From Hahella sp. CCB-MM4 (GTDB taxonomy: Bacteria; Pseudomonadota; Gammaproteobacteria; Pseudomonadales; Oleiphilaceae): a DNA stretch of 64,000 bases. Numbering within the stretch: position 1 is the stretch's first letter; every line of letters starts with the position of its first letter. Below the pieces are notes generated by a model. The model was not told where the DNA came from. It did no database searches and saw only the letters and a list, made by a program, of their open reading frames with translations. The position numbers and the translations under genes are program-made. The stretch lies in the NCBI RefSeq assembly GCF_002260525.1, contig NZ_MRYI01000001.1, positions 496,001-560,000 on the forward strand, read 5' to 3'. Of this stretch, positions 1-8,411 are shown piece after piece.

Positions 1-841
1 CATTGGTGGACCCGGTGACCGGGGCGGGATAGATCGGTCCGGAATCATTCAGCATATATCCTTTGCTGGGATCCATATCCCGCCTGATGGGATAATAGTT
101 CCCCAGGGTTCCCGTGCCACCGGCACTACAGCCGGTTACCAGCATCTGCCCGGGTTTTTCGATATTGTCCTTCAGCCAGGACACTATCGCCCGCATGTTC
201 TTCACGCCGTTGTGATGCCAAACGAGTGGGTCTGCTTCTCCTTTCGGGTCCTCGTAGACGGCCACTTTGTCCCCGGTATAAGTGTCGCCGGTACAGTACG
301 GTACATAGACCATATTCCAGCCCTGGGTTTCCGTGCGGGTCCAGGGATGTAAACGTACCACCAACGGCGAGACCATGCTGGCACCGGGATTCTTCAGACT
401 CATATAGTCGTCCGGAACTCCGTTGGGATTACGTGCTCCGCGGATACCGGTCTGGCCGGTGCAGCTTTCATAATCCCAACAGGCTCCACCACCTTCCAGG
501 TAGATAATCATATTGCTGGTATGGGCCACCCGGTTAACGAAGAACTTGTAGGGCGATCCATTACCACAGACCGCACCTGTGTCCGGGTGTAGTTGCACCG
601 TCTGCCAGGCCAGATAGTTCCCCGGACTGAAGCCGTCATCAAAACCACTGGGATTGGAAAGCAGCGGGTATTGCTCCGCGTCACGCTGATCCGACGTGAC
701 AGGATTATTCGCCGATTGCGGCGAGAACAGATTGAGAAAGGTTGTCCATGCGGAATAATCGCCCAGCTCAGCTGCCGCCTGCAGCGAACTGGTCATACAT
801 CCGGCGAGACATAGCATTTTTATTTTTGTTTTAACATGCAT
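1..841 (-). CDS. Pectin acetylesterase / Notum-family secreted hydrolase (3' end outside window)
   Basis: The first 280 codons are present; the C-terminus lies beyond the left edge. The reading frame starts at ATG 841, preceded on the minus strand by GAGGA about 7 bases upstream. The N-terminus is a short export signal; it contains LAGC at residues 12-15, which could be a lipobox, and an alternative signal-peptidase I site near residue 23. The family signature is clear: GGGACWD, the glycine-rich oxyanion loop with its disulfide cysteine, then GCSAGG, the nucleophile elbow carrying the catalytic serine. Family knowledge: these alpha/beta hydrolases deacetylate pectin or other carboxylester substrates outside the cytoplasm. 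The true substrate cannot be read from the sequence. The next gene also encodes an exported hydrolase but is divergent, so they are not one operon. Confidence 0.8.
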   Translation of the reverse strand, partial: MHVKTKIKMLCLAGCMTSSLQAAAELGDYSAWTTFLNLFSPQSANNPVTSDQRDAEQYPLLSNPSGFDDGFSPGNYLAWQTVQLHPDTGAVCGNGSPYKFFVNRVAHTSNMIIYLEGGGACWDYESCTGQTGIRGARNPNGVPDDYMSLKNPGASMVSPLVVRLHPWTRTETQGWNMVYVPYCTGDTYTGDKVAVYEDPKGEADPLVWHHNGVKNMRAIVSWLKDNIEKPGQMLVTGCSAGGTGTLGNYYPIRRDMDPSKGYMLNDSGPIYPAPVTGSTN

Positions 842-1378
842 ATCAGGCGTCCTCTATTTTGTTATTAGTTAAGTCCTTTATATGAACTGTTCGAGGGGCC
901 AGCATCCACTCCGCCACTGCCTGATCAGGTTACCTTTGCGGGACAACAGGTACTCCCAGCTGACTAAAAAATAGGCTAGTCCGGTGGCGGGAGAATTGCA
1001 AAGTTTATTGAACAACGTTTAATTTTTCTGCATGACATTGAATACCAGTTCTCAAATTACGCCACTTAGTGTCTCGTTATCGGCCACGTAGGGCCGGCTT
1101 CCGCTGCCACGGCCTTGCACGCCCATGCACGCCCATGCACTAAAAACCTTCAAGCCGTCTTCACCGCGTTGTCACGTTACTTTTTCATGATGACACCGTG
1201 GCAGCCACCGCTCATTCCAGGATCATCGGTATCAAAGAGTAATCTCATACTGAAGGTTCTGGGCATTGGAAAAAATAATGACATCAGCGAAATGCCGTTG
1301 AGTAGCGGGTATTACCTGGGTGACGGGCCCAAAGCAGCGGCGTTATTCGTCTGATGTGAGAATCTACAGAGGTAGACC
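842..1378. other. Intergenic region between divergent secreted-hydrolase genes
   Basis: This stretch separates two divergent exported enzymes and should hold both promoters. A perfect 10-bp tandem duplication (GCCCATGCAC twice, 1121-1140, with a partial third copy before it) is visible. The only open frame of any length on the plus strand, 1115-1354, has no ribosome site, is low in complexity at its start and resembles nothing, so it is not called. Confidence 0.4.
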
Positions 1379-2860
1379 ATGTTTTTCACACGGATTATGC
1401 CCAAGATCTGCCCTAGGGTGTTTGCGGCCCTGATGGCACTCGGAGTCAGTTATTCAGTATCAGCAGACACCTTTTACCCTCCCTATCAGGCCAAATCGGC
1501 CACTGACAGCCATCGATTCGATGAGCTTTACTACATTCAGCCACACAACACCTTTGAACATGGCAACAACCTGACCGGTTGGCTTGATCAAGGGTACAGA
1601 ACACTTGAACTGGATATTATTGATCGCGGTGACTGGGAGAGCTGGGACAAAGGTCCTTACGTTTCACACGAAGCTTCTCCGCAGAACCAGAATTGCAGTG
1701 CGGCACAGAACGATCAGTTAGGTCACTGCCTTGACGATATTGTCAGTTGGATGAATTCACACACCAACGCCCAACCTCTGGTGTTGTTTGTCGACATGAA
1801 AGCCAGTTGGGATCCTCTCAATGCCTGGTATGCCTCCGAGGTCGAGCAACTTGACGAGTATATTTCGAACTACCTCACCAGCCGGCTCGGTGCACGCTTT
1901 TACAAATACCAGGATCTGATCAATCATCTGAACCCACATTTCCAGTCCAACTACAGAAACACCCTGAAAAACGTTGGCTGGCCGACCGTTTCAGAGCTTA
2001 AAGGAAAGCTGATCGTCGTGCTGACCGGTGGACATATCGGTGATGTTAACGACCGCATGGAAAGCGCACTAATGAGCCGTCTGGGAGCCCAGGCAACCTT
2101 CCTGTGTCCGGATATAGATACCGCAGATGCCGATGAGTTTTCCGGTACCATCGATTCCATCAGCGCTTCCAATTCCACCTACTTCTTTTGTGGCAACGTG
2201 AAGGCCGGTGACCACTATCAGATAACGGCGAACCGTGCGGCTGAGTATAAGCAAATCATGCATCTGTGGGGCTCAGCCGGCGACTTTTCCAACACGTCCT
2301 ATGCCGCAAACTGGATCGCCGTCGCCCATGGAGTGTCCGTGATCAGTTGGAATATTGATGCGCCGAGCCAAACGCCTTCCTGGACCCAATCCTCCATTCC
2401 TCTGGTGGGAAAACGCCGCGGTTTGCCAGGCTACTTCAAAATCAAACCCATGGTGGCTCCACAATATTGCCTGGACGTAGAAAACGCCCAGTACTCCAAC
2501 GGCAGCGACCTGATTTCCTGGAATTGTGGCAATGGAAGTAACCAACGCTTTGTCTACTCTGCCGAAGGTCAACTAAGACCCAAAGGCAACAACCAATATT
2601 GTGTAGACTTCAATACCGGGTCTGCCGATAACGGTGATGATATGCACTTATGGGATTGTGATGGTGGTAATTCTGAGAAATGGCAGGTTAATGAATCCGG
2701 CAGATTCCAAAATCTGGATAACGGTGGCAGTCACTGCATGGACATTCCCGGTGGTAGTGCCGAATCCTCAGAACAATGGCAGATTTGGAGTTGTCATGGT
2801 GGCGACAACCAGAAGTTCTATCTGGAATCCGTTCCTGACTGGTCGCAGACAAGCTTCTAA
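1379..2860 (+). CDS. Secreted PI-PLC-type phosphodiesterase with C-terminal ricin-B lectin domain
   Basis: A 493-residue exported protein. AGAGG sits 6 bases before ATG 1379; a signal peptide ends near residue 29 (SVSA-D). The N-terminal two thirds looks like a phosphatidylinositol-specific phospholipase C X domain. His56-Asn57, Glu77 and Asp79 (LELD) and His97 (VSHE) are arranged like the calcium-dependent Streptomyces PI-PLC (HN, ExD, H). From about residue 355 to 490 come three repeats of roughly 42 residues, each with CLD/CVD/CMD and a QxF or QxW end, the pattern of a ricin-type beta-trefoil lectin. The family cleaves phosphoinositides or related phosphodiesters; the lectin would target a glycan surface. 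Substrate is inferred. Some lectin-bearing homologues may be inactive, but the catalytic residues are kept here. Confidence 0.82.
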   Translation: MFFTRIMPKICPRVFAALMALGVSYSVSADTFYPPYQAKSATDSHRFDELYYIQPHNTFEHGNNLTGWLDQGYRTLELDIIDRGDWESWDKGPYVSHEASPQNQNCSAAQNDQLGHCLDDIVSWMNSHTNAQPLVLFVDMKASWDPLNAWYASEVEQLDEYISNYLTSRLGARFYKYQDLINHLNPHFQSNYRNTLKNVGWPTVSELKGKLIVVLTGGHIGDVNDRMESALMSRLGAQATFLCPDIDTADADEFSGTIDSISASNSTYFFCGNVKAGDHYQITANRAAEYKQIMHLWGSAGDFSNTSYAANWIAVAHGVSVISWNIDAPSQTPSWTQSSIPLVGKRRGLPGYFKIKPMVAPQYCLDVENAQYSNGSDLISWNCGNGSNQRFVYSAEGQLRPKGNNQYCVDFNTGSADNGDDMHLWDCDGGNSEKWQVNESGRFQNLDNGGSHCMDIPGGSAESSEQWQIWSCHGGDNQKFYLESVPDWSQTSF

Positions 2861-2876
2861 GTTAGTTTGAGCGAAC

Positions 2877-2911
2877 TGCACGGCAGATTCTATATGAGTT
2901 TCTGCCGTGCA
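2877..2911. terminator. Hairpin between convergent genes
   Basis: Perfect 11-bp stem: TGCACGGCAGA at 2877-2887 pairs with TCTGCCGTGCA at 2901-2911, with a 13-base loop. It lies between the stop codons of the PI-PLC gene and the convergent phosphorylase gene. Only a short AT-rich tail follows on the plus strand, so it may act in both directions. Confidence 0.65.
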
Positions 2912-2930
2912 TTTGCATACGTCGATACTA

Positions 2931-4586
2931 TCAGGCCTTATACAGTTTCTTATAATAATTCTTCAGCATCGCCTCTACCCCAAATTGCGGTGTCACCGTT
3001 TTGATGCTCTGCTGCATCATGGTAATCCAGCGGTCCATATCGTGATAATAGGTGGGCACAACCTCGTTGAGCAGTATATCGGCCAGGAATTTTGCATCTC
3101 GCTTGTCCTGTTTTTCCACAGCTTTCTTGTCTGCCGTTGCCGCCACCTGCTCATCACCGATAGCCCAGCCATTCAGCCCATGCTCACATGCCTCCGGCCA
3201 CCAGCCGTCAAGAATACTGACGTTCAATACTCCGTTCATGGCAGCTTTCATACCTGATGTACCACAGGCCTCCAGCGGACGACGGGGGTTGTTCAACCAG
3301 ATATCACAACCCCGGGTCAACATGGCCCCAATTTCCATATCATAATCCTGCAGAAACACCACGCTATCCTTCATTGTCTGGGAGTAGCCATAAATTTCTT
3401 CAACGATACGTTTACCGTTGTCGTCATTGGGGTGCGCTTTACCGGAGAACACAATCTGGATTTTGCCGGAACTCAATGCGTCCCTCACTTTCTTGCCTGC
3501 GGAAAAAATCAGGTTGGATCGTTTATAGGGTGCGGCTCTTCGGGCAAAGCCAACCAGTAATTTATCCTGATCCAGAGAGACTCCGGTTCGGGCTCTGACA
3601 AACTCGATAAGATCAGACTTAAGTTCGGAATGTAGCTTCCACAGCTTGTCCGGGTTCCCTTTCACCTTCTGGATGCGGGGATCTACCCAGGTGCCACGAT
3701 GGATACCATTGGTTATGCCGATAATGGGCTGACGATCCTTTACCTCCTCCCACATTTTTTCCGCCGTTTCCGCATGCAGTTGGGCAACGGCATTCGTCGC
3801 ACGGGATAATTGCAATGCCGCTACCGTCATATTGAACGGCGTACCACCTATCTCATGCATTTCCTCAACGCTTAAACCGAGATTGGCTCCCATGTATTGC
3901 AACAGTTCATGGGGATGGGACTCATTGCCTTCCTTGATCGGAGTATGGGTCGTGACCACACATTGTTTTCGAGTCGCCTCCCTGGCTTTAGACAGAGACA
4001 TTCCTTTCTCGCGCTTCTGGCGAATCAACTCCAGGGCTGCCAATACCGCATGGCCTTCATTGAAGTGATAAACATCCGGTTCCTTGCCAAGCTTCTGCAA
4101 CGCCCTGACACCCCCGATACCCAGAACGATTTCCTGAGCCACCCGTTCTTCGCCAAACCACCCATACAATTGGCCGGTAATCAGACTGTCGGGATTATCC
4201 GGGTGATCCGTGTCCAGCAAGATCAATTCGCTCATGCCGAATGCCTTGCTATGCCAGATACGGCAGACAACTTCCCGCTGACGTATCGTAACCGTCACGG
4301 TTTTCCCAGTATCTTCGAATTTGTCATAGGGATGATTTTTAAAGGAGTCCACCACCTTCCCACTGCCATCGACAGTTTGAGAGGTGTAGCCTTGTTTCCA
4401 TTTCAGCCCGATACCGATAATCGGGTACTTACCCTCTTTGGCACCTTTCAGATAATCACCCGCGAGTATGCCGAGCCCACCGGCGTAGGTTTTAATTTTG
4501 GAATCAATGGCAAACTCCATGCACAGATAGGCAACCGAAGGCATGGAGGTGGATTTGGAAGAGGCAGAGTGGCGCTTGGGCTTCAT
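2931..4586 (-). CDS. glgP: Short-form alpha-glucan phosphorylase (GT35)
   Basis: A 551-residue glycogen/maltodextrin phosphorylase of the compact type (the alpha-glucan phosphorylase subgroup of Thermotoga and archaea), about 250-300 residues shorter than E. coli GlgP/MalP. It releases glucose-1-phosphate from alpha-1,4-glucan with pyridoxal phosphate. Visible signatures: an early YAGGLGILAGDYLK glycine-rich loop, FNEGHA, TTHTP, ITNGIH, and EACGTSGMKAAMNG, in which Lys447 is the expected PLP lysine. The start at ATG 4586 is followed by a basic, Ser-rich tail. No other glycogen gene adjoins it, so it seems to be a stand-alone unit. The MalT-like regulator at the right edge is too far away to link with confidence. 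Confidence 0.9.
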   Translation of the reverse strand: MKPKRHSASSKSTSMPSVAYLCMEFAIDSKIKTYAGGLGILAGDYLKGAKEGKYPIIGIGLKWKQGYTSQTVDGSGKVVDSFKNHPYDKFEDTGKTVTVTIRQREVVCRIWHSKAFGMSELILLDTDHPDNPDSLITGQLYGWFGEERVAQEIVLGIGGVRALQKLGKEPDVYHFNEGHAVLAALELIRQKREKGMSLSKAREATRKQCVVTTHTPIKEGNESHPHELLQYMGANLGLSVEEMHEIGGTPFNMTVAALQLSRATNAVAQLHAETAEKMWEEVKDRQPIIGITNGIHRGTWVDPRIQKVKGNPDKLWKLHSELKSDLIEFVRARTGVSLDQDKLLVGFARRAAPYKRSNLIFSAGKKVRDALSSGKIQIVFSGKAHPNDDNGKRIVEEIYGYSQTMKDSVVFLQDYDMEIGAMLTRGCDIWLNNPRRPLEACGTSGMKAAMNGVLNVSILDGWWPEACEHGLNGWAIGDEQVAATADKKAVEKQDKRDAKFLADILLNEVVPTYYHDMDRWITMMQQSIKTVTPQFGVEAMLKNYYKKLYKA

Positions 4587-4895
4587 GATAGTTCCCTGGA
4601 GTAGCGATAAAGTTTCACCCGGAAATTCCGGACATTTCTTGTTGTACTACTCGACCCCGGCCCTGCAGGCACAGTGATATTTTTATAGTGATTTGTTCTT
4701 AATAGCGTTTCTAATTTATCGTGTTTCGTATTAACAAATTAGAAAAACGGCGACCACGAAGATCGCCCGACCATCAAAAGACTACTTCAGCGGAAAGCTG
4801 GATACCAGCCTCCAATGAAAGAAAATTGACTCGAAACAAGGTTGCCTCGAGCGGAGCGTTTTCTCGTCGCCGCTCTGCCCTGACAATGTTGAATT
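4587..4895. other. Intergenic region upstream of glgP, with an inverted repeat
   Basis: Holds a perfect 10-bp inverted repeat, TTTCTAATTT at 4708-4717 and AAATTAGAAA at 4736-4745, 18 bases apart. It is AT-rich and about 125-160 bases upstream of the glgP start. It could be an operator for glgP or the processed end of the EamA transcript; there is no U-run. The open frame at 4721-5044 runs antisense into the EamA gene and is rejected. Confidence 0.4.
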
Positions 4896-5792
4896 TCATG
4901 ACTCTATCGCAGGCTCCGGAAGTCGCGCAGGTTTTCTCTCCTGCGACAACATTTGTGCCACCAGAGAAGCTCCAATCATCAGCAGCATTAACAGATACTC
5001 CTGAGTTGAAAACTGTTCATGCACCAGCAGGGCTCCCACGATAATACCTCCAACCGGATTGGCAATACTGGCAAAGGCAAACTGTACGACGTTGATTCGA
5101 GTCAGCACCCACATGAAGACCGCATAGGCAAGAGCTGTATTGGCCAGCACCAGCCACAGGCCGGTCCACACCCGATCAGCATCAAAGCTGAAGGCAGTCG
5201 CGTAAAGGTCCGCATTCATCCACCACTGGATCGCCCCGAGAGGAAGCAGCATCAGCCCCCCAAGAATCAATTGCCAGACAACCATGGTCCACCAATCAAT
5301 AGTCTGCATGGCATGTTTGAGATACATACTCCCCATAATCATGACCAGCATGGCTGAAACCATGGAAGCAATCCCTATCACCGTAATCCCTTCGCTGGAA
5401 GGATTAAACAGCGTGGATGTTACGCCAACCAACAACAGCGCAACCGCCGCCTGAGGCAGACTCGGCAAGGTCCGCTTGACCAGCATGGTGACCACCAGTG
5501 CCACAAGCGGCGTGGCCGACATCCCCACCGCCGCCAGCGTCGCGGGAAGATTTTGCGCCACCAGAAACACCAGGGAGAAAAACAGGGTGATGTTGATTGC
5601 TGCATTGGCCAGGATAGGCTTCCACTGTTCCGGCTTGGGTAACGTGGGTTTCAACGCCAACAGAATCAGGCCTGCAGGAAGCGCTCTCAGGGTAGCGAGA
5701 GCTAGAGGCGGCCAATCCATGAATCCTATATGAGTGGCTGCGGCCGTAGTCCCCCAGAGGAACGTCACCATCATTGCCATGATAATATTCAT
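4896..5792 (-). CDS. EamA/DMT-family transporter
   Basis: An inner-membrane protein of about 298 residues with the ten hydrophobic segments and internal duplication of drug/metabolite transporters (EamA, PF00892). An ATG at 5807 gives five more residues but lacks a ribosome site. ATG 5792 has GGAG 9 bases upstream, so it is preferred. The family exports metabolites, amino acids or toxic compounds; substrate cannot be told. It is divergent from a MarR regulator with paired operator-like sequences between and overlapping the start, so a ligand-released repression circuit is likely. Confidence 0.85.
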   Translation of the reverse strand: MNIIMAMMVTFLWGTTAAATHIGFMDWPPLALATLRALPAGLILLALKPTLPKPEQWKPILANAAINITLFFSLVFLVAQNLPATLAAVGMSATPLVALVVTMLVKRTLPSLPQAAVALLLVGVTSTLFNPSSEGITVIGIASMVSAMLVMIMGSMYLKHAMQTIDWWTMVVWQLILGGLMLLPLGAIQWWMNADLYATAFSFDADRVWTGLWLVLANTALAYAVFMWVLTRINVVQFAFASIANPVGGIIVGALLVHEQFSTQEYLLMLLMIGASLVAQMLSQERKPARLPEPAIES

Positions 5793-5798
5793 ATAAAG

Positions 5799-5816
5799 TA
5801 TCTCCATATAAAGACA
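5799..5816. promoter_or_regulatory. Candidate MarR operator, site 1
   Basis: TATCTC-N6-AAGACA, an imperfect inverted repeat just upstream of the EamA start at 5792 and covering its GGAG ribosome site. Same geometry as site 2, exactly 60 bp away, with a shared flank TAAAGTATCTYCA. Confidence 0.5.
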
Positions 5817-5858
5817 ATATTTTCAGCAACTATACAGCGACAAAAACCTCAGGTAAAG

Positions 5859-5876
5859 TATCTTCACCTTAAGATA
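5859..5876. promoter_or_regulatory. Candidate MarR operator, site 2
   Basis: Perfect inverted repeat TATCTT-N6-AAGATA, 16 bases before the MarR start codon. Binding here would suit autorepression. The 60-bp spacing to site 1 places both on the same DNA face. Confidence 0.55.
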
Positions 5877-5891
5877 ACTAAGAACACCATT

Positions 5892-6395
5892 ATGAAATCA
5901 TCCGACCAGGATTCTGTAGACAGCATTGCAGCCCAATGGAACAAGGAACGACCAGATCTCGAAATGCAGCCCATGGAAATTATCGGACGCTTCTCCCGTA
6001 TTTATAAATATACGTCGCGCGCCATTGAAAAGTGTCATCAGGATTTCGATCTGAAGCCCGGTGAGTTTGATGTATTGGCCACCCTTCGACGTTCCGGTGA
6101 CCCCTTCACCCTGACACCGTCGCAACTATTCAACTCGATGATGTTGAGTTCAGGCGCGATGACCAACCGACTGGACAAGCTCGCAGATAAAGGCCTGATC
6201 AAACGCATTCACAGCGAAGAAGACCGACGAAGCGTCTACGTATCCCTAACGGATAAAGGTCTGGAACTCATCAACCTGGCCGTGGAACAGCATGTCAACG
6301 CAGAGGCAGAATTGCTGGAAGGGCTGTCCGAGAAGCAAAAAGACGGATTGAATAAGGCATTGCGGCAATGGTTAGCAGTGTTTGAGGATCATTAA
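5892..6395 (+). CDS. MarR-family transcriptional regulator
   Basis: A 167-residue winged-helix repressor. The frame is open upstream to 5730, but that part would run through the intergenic operators; ATG 5892 gives the usual MarR length. Core features: an N-terminal dimerisation helix, LKPGEFDVLATLRRSG, LTPSQLFNSMMLSSGAMTNR as the recognition helix region, and the wing with EEDRRSVYVSLTDKG (the conserved DxRxxxxxLT motif). MarR proteins bind small aromatic or other ligands and release promoters. The divergent EamA gene is the expected target. Confidence 0.9.
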   Translation: MKSSDQDSVDSIAAQWNKERPDLEMQPMEIIGRFSRIYKYTSRAIEKCHQDFDLKPGEFDVLATLRRSGDPFTLTPSQLFNSMMLSSGAMTNRLDKLADKGLIKRIHSEEDRRSVYVSLTDKGLELINLAVEQHVNAEAELLEGLSEKQKDGLNKALRQWLAVFEDH

Positions 6396-6405
6396 GTCGC
6401 TGTAG

Positions 6406-6786
6406 ATGCAGATACCACAATCACTCAGAAAAATTGGAAGACTTCCATTTTATGCAATATTCCTTGGCACAATTGCAGTTTTGCTCTGCGCAAGATGGCT
6501 GATTATCAATAATGAGCCCATTGTCATTGAGCAAGCGAAATATGAATGCTTGAAAAAACAGTGCCTTTTTGAGGTCAAAGTCACCAATACCGGCGTAGAA
6601 AATACCTCAGGGAAGTTGATTGTCATCGGTGACCTATCAAAACCCTTATTATTCGCAAAAACCGGTACTTCGGCAGGGGCATATGAAGAGGAGTTTGAAT
6701 TACTGGCTGGAGAAAGCCGGGTGATTAGCGACACCCTGATTTTCAAGGTCACACCGGCAAAGCTAAGGTTCGTTGTTTCTAAGTAA
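6406..6786 (+). CDS. Membrane-anchored hypothetical protein
   Basis: A 126-residue protein beginning 10 bases after the MarR gene, so probably co-transcribed. Residues about 13-33 form one transmembrane helix, followed by a periplasmic domain of about 90 residues rich in beta-strand pattern. YECLKKQCLFEVKVTNTG holds two cysteines that could form a disulfide, and the following VTNTG/SGKLIVIGD pattern resembles a FxLYD- or immunoglobulin-like fold, but this is only an impression. No family recognised. Confidence 0.6.
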   Translation: MQIPQSLRKIGRLPFYAIFLGTIAVLLCARWLIINNEPIVIEQAKYECLKKQCLFEVKVTNTGVENTSGKLIVIGDLSKPLLFAKTGTSAGAYEEEFELLAGESRVISDTLIFKVTPAKLRFVVSK

Positions 6787-6804
6787 TACTTCCTCTGAAG
6801 AATT

Positions 6805-8280
6805 TCAGGTCCCACAAAACGTCTGCAGAACGACTTCATGGGGCTCGGGTGGGCGGGTCAGGTCATTATTGTCCGGGTGATGATTAAACGGGTCAGCCAG
6901 GGTATCGACCAAACGGTGGAAGGGGCGTAAGTCTCCGTTGTGCTGGGCAGCTTTGATGGCATCTTCGACCAGGTGATTACGGGGTATGTATACGGGGTTT
7001 ACGGTATACATACGCTTCTGAATCTCTTCTTGAGAACCATCCTCCTGCCCGTGAAGATCTTTCCATTGATTCAGAAGGTCGGTGAAACTTTCCGGTAGTT
7101 GGTAATCTACTGGTGGCTGAGTTGCGCTATCCGCTGCGATATCTGATAAATGGCGAAATGTCAGCGTGAAATCTGCCGCCTCTCTGGTCATCAATTTGAG
7201 GAAGTCCTCAGCCAACTTGACGGATTCCTGTGTCATCACGGTCAGTCCGAATTTCCGGTGCAGACCTTCCATATAGGCCAACTGATATTCATCTACAAAG
7301 TCATTCAGCTTCTCACGAGCAATCTCTATGGCCATGGAAGAATCCTCATCCAATAACGGCAGTAATGCCTGGGCAAGCCAGGAGAGATTCCACTGAGCAA
7401 TCGCCGGCTGGTTCTGATAAGCGTAACGTTTGCCATGATCAATGGAACTGAAACAGGTATTGGGATGATATTCGTCCATGAAAGCACATGGGCCGTAATC
7501 GATGGTGTCGCCACAGATCAGCATATTGTCGGTGTTCATGACGCCGTGAATAAACCCTACCAATTGCCACTGCGCAATAAGCTGCGCCTGGCGGCTGATC
7601 GACTTCTCAAGCAACTCAATATAAGGATGATTGGCTTCCCCGATTTCTGGAAAATCCCTCTCAATCACATGGTCCGCCAATGCCTTTACTGCCTCCAGAT
7701 CCTGACGGGCGGAAAAATACTGGAAGTGGCCAACCCGGATATGACTGCGCGCAACCCGGGTCAGTATCGCACCGGGCAACACCGATTCCCGCACCACCGG
7801 TTCACCGGTGACGACAGCCACCAGACTCCTGGTGGTGGGAATTCCTAACGCCGCCATGGCTTCACTGACGATATATTCCCGAATCACCGGCCCCAGCGGT
7901 GACCGCCCGTCTCCCATACGGGAAAACGGGGTCTGGCCGGAACCCTTGAGCTGGATGTCATAACGCTGACCATTCTTACCAATCACTTCTCCCAGCATAA
8001 TGGCACGGCCATCACCCAACTGGGGGTTCCAGTTACCGAACTGATGTCCTGCGTAGACTGTTGCAATGGGTTGTGAGCCGTCAAGAACAGCATTGCCGGA
8101 AAACACACTGACAACGTCATCAGAAGCAAACCACTCAGGATCAATACCTAAATCCTCTGCCAGCTCGGGATTGGATCTGATCAGTTTAGGGGCGGCGACA
8201 GCAGTGGGTATTTCCTGGCTATAGAATTTCTCAGGTAAGCGGATGTAGGTGTTATCAAAGGGAATCGGTCTATCGGTCAT
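6805..8280 (-). CDS. selO: Protein adenylyltransferase SelO (YdiU/UPF0061)
   Basis: A 491-residue pseudokinase-fold enzyme that transfers AMP from ATP to Ser/Thr/Tyr of target proteins, linked in E. coli to redox stress. Family signatures: YAGHQFGNWNPQLGDGRA, QLKGSGQTPFSRMGDGR, GVMNTDNM (catalytic loop) and DYGPCAFMD (metal-binding, DFG equivalent). Length matches E. coli SelO (478). It ends in QTFCGT, keeping a cysteine where eukaryotic SelO has selenocysteine and where a regulatory disulfide forms. It converges on the hypothetical gene to its left with an 18-bp gap. Confidence 0.95.
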   Translation of the reverse strand: MTDRPIPFDNTYIRLPEKFYSQEIPTAVAAPKLIRSNPELAEDLGIDPEWFASDDVVSVFSGNAVLDGSQPIATVYAGHQFGNWNPQLGDGRAIMLGEVIGKNGQRYDIQLKGSGQTPFSRMGDGRSPLGPVIREYIVSEAMAALGIPTTRSLVAVVTGEPVVRESVLPGAILTRVARSHIRVGHFQYFSARQDLEAVKALADHVIERDFPEIGEANHPYIELLEKSISRQAQLIAQWQLVGFIHGVMNTDNMLICGDTIDYGPCAFMDEYHPNTCFSSIDHGKRYAYQNQPAIAQWNLSWLAQALLPLLDEDSSMAIEIAREKLNDFVDEYQLAYMEGLHRKFGLTVMTQESVKLAEDFLKLMTREAADFTLTFRHLSDIAADSATQPPVDYQLPESFTDLLNQWKDLHGQEDGSQEEIQKRMYTVNPVYIPRNHLVEDAIKAAQHNGDLRPFHRLVDTLADPFNHHPDNNDLTRPPEPHEVVLQTFCGT

Positions 8281-8411
8281 ACATCGGTTACCTGAACTCA
8301 GGGGGAAGTTTCAATTGCATTAGTTTCCACTTTCGTTCCGATAACTGCAAACCCAACCTATTGCAGCAACTAGCCTCCTGATATTTCTACATCTGCAAAT
8401 AAACCGCGGGC

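Noticed and set aside
1115-1354. 79-codon plus-strand frame before the PI-PLC gene
   Set aside because: Begins in a tandem duplication, has no ribosome site and no recognisable features; likely chance.
4721-5044. Plus-strand frame of 107 codons
   Set aside because: Mostly antisense to the EamA gene and basic low-complexity in sequence.
5730-5891. 54-residue N-terminal extension of the MarR protein
   Set aside because: It runs antisense through the EamA start and both operator repeats; ATG 5892 gives the normal family length.
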